Source: Flaccisagitta enflata (taxonomy: Eukaryota; Chaetognatha; Sagittoidea; Aphragmophora). From it: 64,000 nucleotides of DNA. Made by a program: the position numbers and the translations under genes. Positions 12,123 to 22,915 of this stretch are shown here, piece by piece. The stretch spans positions 21,266,001-21,330,000 of the forward strand of contig OZ231128.1 of assembly GCA_965153355.1 (NCBI GenBank). The letters are read 5' to 3'. The first letter of the stretch is position 1; every line of letters begins with the position of its first letter. The notes below the pieces were generated by a model. That model was not told the origin of the DNA, did not search any database, and was given only the letters and a program-made list of their open reading frames with translations.

Positions 12123-12595
12123 AATAGTCGCAAAAGCGTTAGATGGTCAGTGGTACCCACTGCTGCCAAGCTGGTGTATGCTGAAGATGATGAGAGGGGC
12201 AGTAGGCTCCGAGGTCATTCCATGCTTCTTCACACACATGGGGAGTTTTCCTCCTCCTCCTCCTCCTTTTCCTCCTCCGCACCCCCCCTCCCCTCAGCCT
12301 CCAGGCCCATATCTCAGCCTCGAGGCCCATATCCCAGCCTCAAGGCCCAAATCCCAGTCTTGAGGTCCAAATCCCTTGAGGCTGGAGTTTGGGCCTTGGG
12401 GTTGGGATTTGGGCCTCAAGACTGGGATTTGGGCCTCGAGGCTGGAATATGGGCCTCGAGGCTGAGATATGGGCCTGGAGGCTGGGGGAAAGGGGGGTAA
12501 GAAGGAGGAGAAGAAGGAGAAGGAGGAGGAGGAAAAAACTCCCCATGTGTGTGAAAGCATAGGTCATCGACCCCTTCGGGGCCGCTGCCCAAAAA
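12123..12595 (+). mobile_element. F-family foldback element, copy F2 (near-perfect palindrome)
   Basis: It starts AATAGTCGCAAAAGC and GGTCAGTGGTACCC. The arm running from GGGGCAGTAGGCTCCGAGGTC (about 12195) is mirrored by the arm ending GGGGCCGCTGCCC at 12590. In the left arm, ~21-bp units (CCTCGAGGCCCATATCCCAG) repeat three to four times; they reappear inverted in the right arm around a centre near 12375. C/T-rich (left) and G/A-rich (right) tracts lie between the repeats and the ends. Confidence 0.85.
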
Positions 12596-12657
12596 CTAAT
12601 TTTCTTTCCAACACCGGATTTTTTCTCTAATTTTTCTCAATTTTTCATACTTTTTTT

Positions 12658-12796
12658 AGTCGCGTGCACGCGACTCTATGACCCACTCTGTCCGTCTGTC
12701 GGTCCGTCCGTCGGTCGGTCCCACTTAGCTTTTTTAGCATTTTCGCCGCTCCTGCCCACCCGCACGCGACTTCGGCTCGTGTATACGGCCTTGTTT
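12658..12796 (-). mobile_element. H-family (Helentron-like) element, complete short copy, GTCGCGTG subtype
   Basis: The perfect 18-bp palindrome AGTCGCGTGCACGCGACT lies at 12658-12675, preceded by T7 (the A-run on the element strand). A TCCG/TCGG core follows, and the opposite end is GTATACGGCCTTGTTT. The arm sequence CACGCGACT recurs at 12763-12771. It has no coding capacity. Confidence 0.85.
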
Positions 12797-13038
12797 ACAT
12801 ATAAATGATTTTTAATGCAAATAAATGAATAATATGCGTGCGCTGAAAATATTTTTTTATAAAGAAATAGTAGATTAATCACTGGAAGTTTATTCTGAAA
12901 CATGACAAGGCCAAGGAAACGCTCCCTAGCTTCGTGTGCACCATGACCTTCGTCATATCGATTGATAGCTTTTTCAACACTTAAGATCTTTTTATGATGT
13001 TATGACAGTTCTAACAAAACCGGCGTGTTTGTTCACAG

Positions 13039-13434
13039 ATTTGTCCTCCAGCACGGCAGAAGAAAACAAATGCGATCTGTCATTGAAGCATCTCGACGTC
13101 CTCTTCCTCCTCCGAGGCACGCTGCAACGTCCCGTCGATTCGCTCCAACTTTCCGCCAACGACGACGAAAATCATCACAATCAAACTCTTCAAAATCACT
13201 TCAAAGGGTCTCTCCAACTGGCCGTCAGCTTCCTTCAAGACTTGACGCTAACCGACAGCGGCGCAATAACTTCCTCCTCGTCATCATCATCGCCCTCGAT
13301 TCTACAAGAAGGATCGAAATTCGGTTTGGCGACTTTCGGTGACGATTTGGAAGAAGTTCTCGACTTTGACAACTCGACGAAGAACAACAAAGACTACATC
13401 GTAAATGTAGTCGAGGCTACGAATGATACTTACG
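13039..13434 (+). CDS. Exon 2: N-terminal half of VWA-like domain
   Basis: The acceptor GTTCACAG (13031-13038) and donor ACG-GTGATT (13435) give a 396-nt phase 1-1 exon, residues 110-241 of the model. The segment HLDVLFLLRGTLQ (127-139) matches strand 1 of a VWA domain, but the metal-site DxSxS is replaced (LLRGTLQ instead of the usual LLDSSGS). A helix follows (HFKGSLQLAVSFLQDL), then strand and loop KFGLATFGDDLEEVLDFDN, the usual second and third VWA strands. VWA domains mediate extracellular protein binding; with this site changed, metal coordination would be lost or altered. The protein identity comes from the joined exons. An alternative is a different Rossmann-like fold, but the strand order and exon 3 make VWA the best reading. 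Confidence 0.7.
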
Positions 13435-13452
13435 GTGATTTTGGTTGGTTGG

Positions 13453-13518
<66 letters not shown>

Positions 13519-13805
13519 TTGTTGTTTTTGTTGTTGTTGTTGTTTTTGTTGTTGTTTTTGTTAGTTTTTCCTCTTTTTCTTGCTGTTTTTGTCCTCCTAG
13601 TTTTCGTTGTTTCTTTGCAGATCTTTTTGACTTCATTAATATTCCCCTTCTTCCTCCCCCTCCCTTCTCCTTCTCCCCCCTCCCTTCTTTTTCTCCCCCT
13701 CCCTTCTCTTTTTTCCCCTCCCTTCTCCTTCTCCCCCTCCCTTTTCCTTCTCCCCCTCCCTCCTTTTCCCTGCTCCCCTCCCCTCCTCCTCCTCCTCCTC
13801 ACCAG
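13435..13805 (+). other. Intron 2 with (GTT)n and a long pyrimidine tract
   Basis: This 371-nt GT-AG intron is made of a (GTT)n repeat (about 13445-13570) and an almost pure C/T tract (about 13640-13801) running straight into the CACCAG acceptor. Both splice phases fit exons 2 and 3. Confidence 0.75.
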
Positions 13806-14165
13806 GTGGTAACATAACTTCCGCTCTCAACTCTTCCGTCGATTTGTTCTCCTCCACCGTCGTGTCTCCGCTTCGCAATCGCGTCGTCGTCGCCATCGTC
13901 GACGCCCTCAGTTGGGATGCGGCTCCCCAACACCTCGTCAACGACGCCGTCGAGCGGCTCAACGCCGTCGGCGTCTACGTCATCGTCGTCGCCATCGTCA
14001 AACCACAAGGAGGAGGAGTAGGAGGGGAAATGAGCGAGGAAGTGAGGGAAGAAGTGAGCGAATCGTCGATCGGAGAGAAACGAGGAAAAATTCTACGCGT
14101 TAAAACTGTCGGGGAAGATTGGCCGAGGAAGGCCTTGGAAAACATTGCCGTGATCGTCTGTAAAG
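13806..14165 (+). CDS. Exon 3: C-terminal half of VWA-like domain
   Basis: The exon of 360 nt, phase 1-1, encodes residues 242-361. Its start GGNITSALNSSVDLF corresponds to the VWA motif that supplies the metal-site Thr (T246). RNRVVVAIVDALS (266-276) is the central strand with the metal-site Asp (D274); RLNAVGVYVIVVAI is the next helix and strand; WPRKALENIAVIVCK closes the domain. A Gly/Glu-rich insertion (PQGGGVGGEMSEEVREEV) lies in a late loop. Two of the three metal-site positions are therefore kept, while the exon-2 DxSxS is lost. The donor AAAG-GTAATA is immediately followed by the 15-mer AATAGTCGCAAAAGC that begins F-family copies F2 and F8. GC content and codon use are clearly higher than in the flanking introns. 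Confidence 0.75.
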
Positions 14166-14167
14166 GT

Positions 14168-14610
14168 AATAGTCGCAAAAGCTTTGTTATGTAATGTAAT
14201 GTAATTTATTTAAGATAAGATAAGATAAGATAAGACAAGTGCATCAACTTGATCAAGTACAACGGGTCGCCCAAGGGCAATATGTGGTCAGCTATACCTG
14301 TTGCCCTGCTTTGCATGATTGTGAATTGGAGTGAGAGGAAGTAGGGCAGTGGCCCCGAAGGAGACGAAGTCCTGTAGATCATGGGATTTTCGTTCGTCCG
14401 TTCATTCATCCGTCCGTCCGTCCATCTGTCCGCCCCCCAGGCCCTCTCAGGCCAGGAATCTGCCCACTCAGGCCTGAAATATGCCCTCTCAGGCCTGAAA
14501 TCTGCCCTCTCAGGCCCTGAATCTGAGTGATCGGATTTAAGGCCTCAGAGGACAGATTTCAGGGCCTGAGAGGGCAGATTTCAGGCCTGAGTGGGCAGAT
14601 TTCAGGATAA
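14168..14610 (+). mobile_element. F-family element, copy F3 (right end missing), with LINE-tail-like insert
   Basis: Starts AATAGTCGCAAAAGC (14168-14182), followed by an (ATGTA)n/(GATAA)n stretch to 14236 that resembles the 3' tail of the LINE at 57.4 kb. Then come a second F left end (GGTCGCCCAAGGGCAATATG, 14256-14284), the inner arm GGGCAGTGGCCCC, and 21-bp units of TCAGGCCTGAAATCTGCCCT type that invert near 14525. The closing GGGGCCGCTGCCC is absent. Confidence 0.65.
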
Positions 14611-15029
14611 AGAGGAATGTACCTGTCGAAACCCAATCAAACGTTCACACTATTGCTGAAACGCAACCCATGTGGACATAACCCCCTAACTTAGGATGAA
14701 AGCGAGAAAACGGGGTATGGGAGAGAGATTAAAAATAGATGAGGAGAGGGAAAAGACTTTCAGACATCGTGACTCCAGCCTCACAGACAGATTCCTGGCT
14801 ATTAAAATGAATTTGGGGCAATTGGTTCTTTATCGGTTGGGAGATTTGATTTTTCCTTCCGAATTTTATGTAAATGGGATCCCGTGGGAAGAAGAGAAGG
14901 AAAAAGACGGAGGAAGAGTAAGAATATTACTTGTGGAGGAAACAGAGGGGAAAAAGACAGAAAGATAGACACACAGGCAAAAAGAAAAAGAAAAAACTAG
15001 AAAGGCACAAAGACAGAAAGAAAAAAGAC
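14611..15029. other. Unremarkable intron sequence
   Basis: A 90-codon open frame (14696-14968) is purine-rich and shows no domain; I do not support it as a gene. Confidence 0.35.
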
Positions 15030-15152
15030 GATGAAGAAGAAGAAGAAGAAGAAGAAGAAAACAAAGAAGAAGAAGAAGAAGAAGAAGAAGAAGAAGAAGA
15101 AGAAGAAGAAGAAGAAGAAGAAGAAGAAGAAGAAGAAGAAGAAGAAGAAGAA
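15028..15152. repeat. (GAA)n trinucleotide repeat
   Basis: About 40 GAA units with one ACAAA interruption near 15060. Confidence 0.97.
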
Positions 15153-15278
15153 TTATGGACTCACATATATAGTTACACCCTGCGTGTAACCCCAGTCCAA
15201 CACTTATGTATGTATCCTTTGTGAATAGAAGATTTCAATTTTTTTTCCTGTTATTATTTCTTGTTTGAAATAGATATG

Positions 15279-15444
15279 TACAGTAAAATCCTGCTCCAAC
15301 GGATTTCAGGGGGCTGTTAAAGGGGCGATTCTGTAGTAGCCATTATAGAATATAAAGAAAAACTGGTTGTAGGGACAAAGAAGGAGCATCTGTTATAGAT
15401 AGAATTCTGTTAGAAGCGGTCTAATATAGCGGGTTTCAACTGTA
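15279..15444. mobile_element. Short MITE, pogo/Tc1-like ends, copy 1
   Basis: Begins TACAGTAAAATCCTGCT and ends AGCGGGTTTCAACTGTA, imperfect inverted repeats starting CAGT next to TA. A second, inverted copy lies at 39546-39724. TA-CAGT ends are typical of pogo/Tc1-mariner derivatives. Confidence 0.7.
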
Positions 15445-15810
15445 TGAGTTGGACAACATTACATTACAACCAAAAAATCAAAATAAGGACAAGAGACTTA
15501 GGAGCTCTAACTGGTGTTTAATGCGCACCCTTCACAGCTCTTCTTATAATCATTAAAAAGTGTGTTTTGAATAAAAGTCCTTTATTGGTCCCTTGACATC
15601 CGTTACTGTAGAGTTTGATTGTATTCAGCAAGATGGACAATAATACAAGATGGCAGAAAGAAAAGGAAAAAGAAGAAATTTTGATAAAGAAAGAAAGGAT
15701 AGAAGAGAAAAAGGGAAGCGGAGAACGAACAATTGTGGAGGAGGAAATATATTTTTTCCCTCTAGAGTCTGGAAAATCTTAAAAAAAATTCTCGCTTTTC
15801 TTTGCCCACA
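15445..15810. other. Unremarkable intron sequence
   Basis: AT-rich, with a purine-rich stretch near 15640-15730. No supported gene or repeat boundary. Confidence 0.35.
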
Positions 15811-15817
15811 CTTTTTT

Positions 15818-16130
15818 GTAGTTTGACTTCTTCTAACAACGACATTCATTGCTACATGCTCTTTCTATGCTTCATTTCCCGCTTTCATTTCCCCCCCCCT
15901 TTTCATTCTTTATCATTTTTCTGTAGTTTGACTTCCTCTAACAACAACATCCATTGCCACATGCTCTTTCTATGCTTCATTTCCCGCTTTCATTTCCCCC
16001 CCTCATTTCATTCTTTATCATTTTTCTGTAGTTTGACTTCCTCTAACAACGGCATTCATTGCCACATGCTCTATCTTTGCTTCATTTCCCGTTATCATCC
16101 CCCCCCCTTTTCATTCTTTATCATCCTAGA
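15818..16130. repeat. 105-bp tandem repeat, three copies
   Basis: GTAGTTTGACTTC recurs at 15818, 15923 and 16028, each followed by ...CACATGCTCTTTCTATGC... and a C-run. The exact 105-bp spacing (35 codons) explains the repeated open frame. Confidence 0.9.
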
Positions 16131-17539
16131 CACCACTTGTGACCCATGTACGTGAACGACCGATTTTCGGACCGACGGACCAATGGAGGTGACGTATACG
16201 TCACTGAGAAATGAGACCTTTTTGATTTAAACTTAAAGGCTTAACAGAGCTGAGAGAGGACAATCCTGCAGCAGTAGCTGCATATCTATCGTCGCACATG
16301 GCCGTGCCACGAATGGCTGTGAACGTGGCGTCATTTGCGTAGTAACTAAAAGTAAACAACAATTGTCATTTATGGTCAGTCTGTCAGTTTCTAAACAATT
16401 TTCATTGACCAAAAGACTGCAGTTTGTAAAATCTAAAAAAGGCAACCGCTTCTCGAAAAGAATTCTCAGATGTTTTATTTCGTTCTCTTAATTTTTTCTC
16501 TTTCTCCCTTTTTTTTACTCTTTTTCGTTGGGGACTCTGTTAAAGGCTTTGTCCGGCCATCGGTTTCTCGGTCTGTCCATCGGTGTATTTGTCCATTCAT
16601 CCATCTATCCATTCGTCTGTCTGTCCACCTGTCCGTGTCTCCATCTGTCTGTCTGTCACACTCGAGTTAGAAAATGTGAAAACGCGCATTTAAAAAGCCG
16701 CGATCGTGTGTTTGTTTGTTTGTTTGTTTGTTTGTTTGTTTGTTTGTGAGGGGGGAGTGTTGTACGCCCCTTCCCACCCAGAGGAGGAAGGAGGCTGATA
16801 ATATCTAAAGAGCTCTTTTAGGGTACGACTATTTTCTATTGAACGATTTCTACCACTTAGTTTTGATTTTTGAACTCTTTATGGTCAGAAAAAGTCACTA
16901 TCAAGAAATGATTCGATCAATTTGTAATCTTAGATTACTAACGAAACCCGATTTTTACAGTTGAGGACGAAGTGAAATATTGATGATTTATCCTTTGCTG
17001 CATTTTGTTGAGAACAATAAAATGTTTCCTTAACCTCTTTTGTGACGGTTGCCATTGCAATCTGGTTTTCTTAAGTTTTGATATTACTAAGATTAATTTT
17101 AGCCATTCCGAGGCCGTAAGAATTGATTCGACAGCAGATTCTTCCTAGTTGGACATGAATTTGTATGAAACAATGAATAAAAGTAATTCTTACGCCATAT
17201 TGCCTTGTTGCCGGCCCCCCCCCTGCTGCCCACCCATCCGCGACGATGTTGTTTAACCCCGACTTACCTAATACTACTTTTCACTTTGTTTTTTTTTCTC
17301 CCCTTACCTCCTTCTCTTTCCTGTCTCCCACTCCATTTTTACTCTCATTCATTCCACTGGTGTATTCCTACAAATCTGTTATGGTTTGTTGGTTTTTGCA
17401 GGTGCGATTATTTTTGCTCTGATGATTAGTTCTGTTAGGGGGAGTAGCAACCTGATCATTCACCCACCCAGACATTTTCTTATGGAGAGTTATATTACTA
17501 AGTAGGGGAAACCTAAAAAAATGGTTTATCCATGGCTTA
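16131..17539. other. Intron sequence with minor repeats
   Basis: An H-like fragment with CCATC/GTCTGTCC units lies at about 16535-16660 and a (TTTG)n run at 16707-16746. The rest is AT-rich unique sequence. Confidence 0.4.
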
Positions 17540-18299
17540 GATACTGGCTTTTGCCAATCATATGTATAGGCGGCAGTCGCCAGTTTACCTCAAATAACCT
17601 TTTTAGTCAAAAAATGGAAATAAATTTAGAAAAATCGTTTTTTCTTCACCCTTTTATACCCAAATGATACACTAAAATATTGATGATTGCTATCAAGTGT
17701 TTGGGTAGAAGTACAGATGGATAACAGAGGGCTGGGAGCACTAGGGGCCCCTTAAAGGACCCCTCAGAGGCTCAGAAATAGCTAAAATGGTTCTAATATT
17801 GAAATAATGCTTACTTTTCTTCCCTATAAGACCCTAGTGGTAAACTAACTTATCAGTTAGTCCCATCTAGCATGCTGATAGATCTACAGAATGAAGTTGG
17901 GGGCATGTGTCCTCTTGGGGCCCCTCTTTAGCCCTCCCCCCCCCCGTGGATCTCAAAAATAGCTAAAATTGCTAAAAGCTTGAAGTTTTGCTTATTTCTC
18001 TGGCCTGTAGAATCCTTGAGGTACACAAACTTTTCAGTCATTCCTATTTAGTGTGTTGAGAGGTGTACAGGTGGACAACTAGGGATTGGGAACCCTAAGG
18101 GCCCCCCTCACGGATCCTAAGGTCTCAAAAATGGCTAAAATGGTCAAAAGCTTTTAAAATTGCTTATTTGCCCTGTAGGGCCCAAAAGGACCACTAGACT
18201 CATCAGTTATTCACATTTAGTGAGGTGGACGATGTACAGGTGGATAATAGGGAATTGGAACCCTAAGGGGTCCCAAAAGGATTCCCAGGGGCTCAAAAA

Positions 18300-18951
18300 A
18301 AGCCCAATAGGTCGCCCAAGGGCAGTATGTGGTGAGCGATACCCATTGCCCTGCTTTGCAATGAGTGAGAGGAAGCATGGCAGCGGCCCCAAAGGGGACA
18401 AAGTCCTGTAGAACACAGGGGGACTTTCGTTTGTCCATCCATCTGTCCACCCAAAGCTCTCAGGCCGGAAATCTGCCCTCTCAGGCCTGAAATCTACCCT
18501 CGCAAGCCTGAAATCTGCCCTCTCGGGCTTTGAATCTGAGAGGGCAGATTTCAGGCCTGAGAGGGCAGATTTCAGGCCTGAGAGGGCAGATTTCAGGCCT
18601 GAGAGGGCAGATTTCAGACCTGAGAGAGTAGATGTCAGACCTGAGAGGGCAGATTTCAGGCTTGAGAGGGCAGATTTAAGGCCTGAGAGGGTAGATTTAA
18701 GGCCTGAGAGGACAGATTCAGGGCCTGAGAGAGCAGATTTTAGGCCTGAGAGGGCATATTTCAGGCCTGAGAGAGCAAATTTTAGGCCTGAGAGGGCAGA
18801 TTTCAGGCTTAAGAGGGCGGATTTTAGGCCTGAGAGGGCCTAGGGGGGGACGAACGAACGAACAGACGGACGGACGGACGTACTGACGGAAGAACGAAAG
18901 TCCCACTGTGTTCTACAAGACTTCGTCCCCTTCGGGGCCGCTGCCCAAAAA
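18300..18951 (+). mobile_element. F-family element, copy F4
   Basis: Left end GGTCGCCCAAGGGCAGTATG, then GCCCTGCT...GGCAGCGGCCCCAAAGGGGAC and GTCCTGTAGAACACAGGGGGAC. About seventeen 21-bp units (GGCCTGAGAGGGCAGATTTCA) follow, then ACGGAC repeats, and the inverse closing arm GTCCCACTGTGTTCTACAAG...GGGGCCGCTGCCC. No coding capacity. Confidence 0.88.
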
Positions 18952-19059
18952 TGATAAAAGATTACCAAGTTTTTTTTTGCTGCACCCAAATCTAACAATG
19001 CCTTATAAGTTGTTCCCATGTAGATAGATGACAGGGGGATATTTAGGGCCCGTAAATAG

Positions 19060-19440
19060 CCCTCACAAACAGGTCACCCTAGGGTTATGTGTGGTCAGGA
19101 ATGATTATGAATTTGAGTTAGAAAAAACAGGGTGGCAGCGAAGGCAGGGACAAAGTGCTGTGGAACACAAGGGGACTTTGTTCTTCCAGCCTCTCTCTAT
19201 TTATAACAGATAAGGACAATTGCTGATTGAGGGCTGCCTGAGGGCTTCCAGATTTAAGGCCTGAAGAAGCTTACTGGATGAATTTGAGGCCTAATAGGAC
19301 TAAATAGTAGCCCAAAGTAAGTGGTCAGCGGTGCCCATGCCCTGCTTGAGTAGTGTGTGATTTAAATTGAGAGGAAGCAGGGCAGCGGCCCAAAAGGCGA
19401 CAAAGTCCTGTAGAATACAGGGGTAATCGGTCTGTCCGTC
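19060..19440 (+). mobile_element. F-family partial copies (two left ends)
   Basis: AGGTCACCCTAGGGTTATGTGTGGTCAGG (first 20 bases at about 19068) and AGTAGCCCAAAGTAAGTGG (19311) match the F left end. The second continues through GCCCTGCT...AGCAGGGCAGCGGCCC to GTCCTGTAGAATACAGGGG. No right ends. Confidence 0.65.
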
Positions 19441-20729
19441 CATCTTTGTGTCTGTTGGTTCTTACCCCCACCCAATCCTCTGGGCTATGTCTCCTTTGGG
19501 GCCTATTCTAACACTAATTCTGCCAAATGAGCCAAATCAAAGCAAAATGGCCCAATTCTAAGCAAAATGGCTCAAATCCAAGCATAATCGCCCAAACCTG
19601 GGTCTGCAACAATAAAATTCATAGCAGTAAAAATAAGTGTTTGTTTACTTGTTTCCATGTAAGTGGTTTTGGTTCGGTGTTACCTGAGATTTAACCAAAA
19701 CATCCTTCAATAAGTTATCCATCCTGGCCTTAAAGATCTGGGCGTCACAAACCAAAATCTCAGCATTGTTGACCCTTATCCCAATCTCTGTAGCACAGTT
19801 CCTGACCTCCATTATCCATTTCCCCAGTGCATAATCCCAGAAAGACAGCTGGATAGACAAACAGACAGATTCACTTTGATTCACTGGACTTTGTTAACTT
19901 TGAGGCCGCTACCCTGCTCATCCCTGAATATAACTAAGGAAAAATCAAACAAGACACAGGTACCGCCACCCATGTGCTGCCTTTGGGCTGCTATTGAGTC
20001 GTAGAAGGCTATTCAGGAGTTCCAAGGGGTCCCAATTGCCCATTATCCACCTGGGGTTAAACTTGTTTTTTACAAAACCCTGAAAGAAATAAACTTTGCA
20101 CAATTTTATCAGTTTTGGCCAATTAGTCCTTGGGACTCGTAGGAGGCCTCTGGAGGTCCCACTTTGCTAGTATTAGCCATCTCTCACAGTAGTTAGCAAC
20201 AACTAATGAGTCCTTTTAATTTTCAGGTACTGCATAACTATGACAAAGTTTGTTTCTGCAATTTTGGGCTGTTTTTGAGTCCAGGGGGTTCCAATGCGAT
20301 ACAATCCTTCATTATATATTTGCATATTTTTCCAAATAATAAGTAATCACCGTATTTCCTCTAATAAGCGCCCCCCCTCATTTGTTAAAAATTCTCATCT
20401 CAGCTGTGCTTTTCATTTCATTAGAAATTGGCAAATATTCAGTTAATAATTGTGTTTTTTTATTTCTCTAACTTAATAATTGGATTTTTCTATTGAAATC
20501 ATACATCTATATTTTTTCCTACCCTAAATCTTTAGTTTTATTCTGTTTTTCAGTATTTCATTCTTTGTCTGACTTGCTACAGGGGGCGCTAATTAGGGGG
20601 TGAACGAGGCAATGTCATTTTTCAGTTTTGTAAGCACCCCGGGCGCTAATTAGAGGAAATATGTTATGTCTAATAAGTCAGCTTGACACTCGTAAAATAG
20701 AACATACAAAAAACAATGGCTCAATTTTT

Positions 20730-20972
20730 AGTTGCGTGCACACAACTCTACAACCCACTCTGTCCGTCTGTCGGTCGGTTGGTCCATGGGTCCATCCATA
20801 ATGCTTACCTTTTTTTATTGTTTTACGTCATTCAAAGTCATTTTAATTTATTTTGAGTCATTTAAAGTCATTTTAAGTCATTATAAGTCATTTTTGGTCT
20901 TTTGGTAATTTGATCTTTTTGTCTTTTGGTCTTTTGGTCTTGACAGCTGCACCCAACTGTAAGGTGTTTAAC
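20730..20972 (-). mobile_element. H-family element, GTTGCG subtype
   Basis: Terminal hairpin AGTTGCGTGCACACAACT at 20730-20747 after a T-run. A GTCCGTCT core and (AGTCATTTTA)n-like units follow, then a degraded opposite end GCACCCAACTGTAAGGTGTTT. The subterminal block reads CCAACT, following the changed hairpin arm. Confidence 0.65.
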
Positions 20973-22030
20973 TTTTTTTTCAAATTTTAAATTTGGATTT
21001 AAGTTTTAGATTCTTTGGGGGCCCCTACGTGGGGACCCCAAACATTTTTAATCTTTAGGCCATTTTCGCTATTTTTGAGCCATTAGGGACCCCTAGGGGT
21101 CCCACCTTATTATCCAACTGCAAATCTCCCACCACCCTAGATGCCAATGGCTGATAAGCCAGTGCACCACTGGGTTAGTACAGGGCATAAAAATGCATTT
21201 TTCAGAATTTTGGGCCATTTTGTTTTTTTTGTAACCCTGGGGGACCCTTGGGGTCCCTTAGAGGGCATAGGAGTCTCAACATCCCCTTATCCATCTGTAC
21301 ATCTTCTACCACAAAAGATGGGAACAACTGATAAGTCAGTACATCACTGCTTTACTACGGCACAGATAAGTGTTTTTTCTCTATTAAAGAGATTTTAGCT
21401 ATTTTTGGGCCGTTTGGGGCCCTCAAGGGGGCCCCTTGGGCTTTCAACACATCATAATGTTACTCACTGTACAGCACTGTGCTCAAAGTGTCATGACACC
21501 CTTATCTATGAAAGATTTAATGCTTATTTAAAGGAGGAGAAGCTATTTACCTTGGAAAACTATTTTAATAAATGAGGATTTTTAGTAGAAATGTAGCACT
21601 ACTGAGTACGCATATAAATGCCGCAAAAGCCAGTATTGTCAGGTAACTTTTGACCATTTTTTTTATGGAAAGTGTTAAAGTAAAGGCTCCTCCATGTTTT
21701 GCACGCTGGGTGGGCATGGTAGCATCAAAATTTCTCCCTCAATAGTCAGTGGTTCCCCCCCTAGTTCTGTTGTAATCTGCAAAGGAAAACGGATTGTGAA
21801 AACGGAAAATGTCAGTTGATAGTAAATCAGGAGAATCGTTCCCTCCGCAGACTAGACCCACGTTCAAGTTCTGACTAGGAGGGATAGAAGTAGGCTGGGA
21901 GGGAAAGAAGTAGGATAGGAAGGTGGAAAGGACGGAGAGGGGCGTGTAAGACGGTTTTAACTCGATAGCTAAGCCACTCTATAAGAGGCTGTGTCCGTCT
22001 GTTGTAATGTCTCTATGCTAAAGGTTAGTA

Positions 22031-22748
22031 CGATCTAGGCGGAAAAAATCTTTCGTCTCGTAACAAAAACATAGTTATTGGCGTAAAAATGAATAAAAAT
22101 CAATCACAAATCCATCAATAATTAGTGTAAGCTCCCTTTTACTGAATCAGAGCAGCCATTTAATTCGGAAGCGATTTGTAGAGCTGTTCGAGATACTCAG
22201 GAGTGAAGGCTTTCCAGATCTTTCTCAGGATTTTTAGGTGCGACAAAGCACCTCTATAACTGGATGTGTCCGTTGGTCGGTTGGTTGGTTGGTCTGTCTG
22301 TGGGGTAACGCAATCGTTCGACGATCCACACGTCGCACCCTATTGGCCTACTTGGCCTTGTTTTTGTCTATTCTTTTGTTACATTTGGACTCACAGCATT
22401 CAAAAGAATCATCAAATCATAGAAAAATCGGTGACTAAAATAAAGCCCTCCAAATTTTCAAGCAGGTGACGCAAATCGCATCTGTTTAGCTCAAGGCGTT
22501 TAGAAGAAATTACAAAAAGAGTGAAATTATATCGTGAGAAGATTATGTAGAAATGGCATAAGTGAAACTTAAGTATTTCAATCAAAGTTGAATAGCTTTT
22601 GAATGCATATAGCTAGAAGGATGCGGTTTGCGTCAATCTCTTGAAAATTTGAAGGGCTTTATTTTTCTCACCAATTTTTTGATAATTGCTTGATTTTAAC
22701 CTGAGATATGCATGTAAACGTACCGAAAGATTATTTCCGCCTAGATAG
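22031..22748 (-). pseudogene. Tc1/mariner-like transposon remnant (copy 1)
   Basis: Ends are inverted repeats (ATCTAGGCGGAAAAAATCTT at 22033; AAGATTATTTCCGCCTAGAT ending 22746). On the minus strand, near 22140-22225, the sequence reads IWKAFTPEYLEQLYKSLPN, then MAALIQ after a stop, which matches the C-terminal end of Tc1-type transposases. Only the C-terminus is left and it carries stops. An H element is inserted at 22231-22365. A second copy runs off the window at 63636. Confidence 0.75.
22236..22363 (-). mobile_element. H-family element nested in the Tc1 remnant, GGTGCGAC subtype
   Basis: Hairpin AGGTGCGACAAAGCACCT at 22236-22253, GGTT/GTCT core, subterminal GTCGCACC at 22332-22339, and end TTGGCCTACTTGGCCTTG. 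The related Tc1 copy at 63.8 kb is uninterrupted here (CTCGTGATTTATTTTTATTGCTC), so it provides an empty site: the element entered a T-rich run. Confidence 0.85.
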
Positions 22749-22789
22749 TAGAGTGAAATTTTGGATGACGCGAAATAGGCTGAAATAAT

Positions 22790-22915
22790 GATCTTTGAGC
22801 ATTAATATTACAGCCCATGCCCGGCCAGATTACAGCCCCCTACCCACAAACTGCCCCCGCCCACCCGCCATGGACTATCTTTTTATGGCCGTGTGTCCGG
22901 CCTTGTTTTTGGGAG
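22790..22915 (-). mobile_element. H-family fragment (5' end only)
   Basis: CCCGCCCACCCGCCATGG, GTGTGTCCGGCCTTGTTTTT matches the family 5' end in inverse. No hairpin end is found nearby. Confidence 0.5.

Larger units (their letters stand above)
17540..21670. mobile_element. Composite giant foldback element 1 (~4.1 kb)
   Basis: The left arm (about 17540-18300) holds ~180-bp units with CAGGTGGATAATAGGG, GGGGCCCC and CTCAAAAATAGCTAAAATGG. The right arm (about 20000-21480) holds the same units in inverse order and orientation. The outermost segments also match in inverse (GGCTTTTGCCAATC near 17560; GCAAAAGCCAGTATTG near 21630). F4 and F5 lie in the middle and an H copy sits in the right arm. The exact ends are not resolved. 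Confidence 0.6.
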
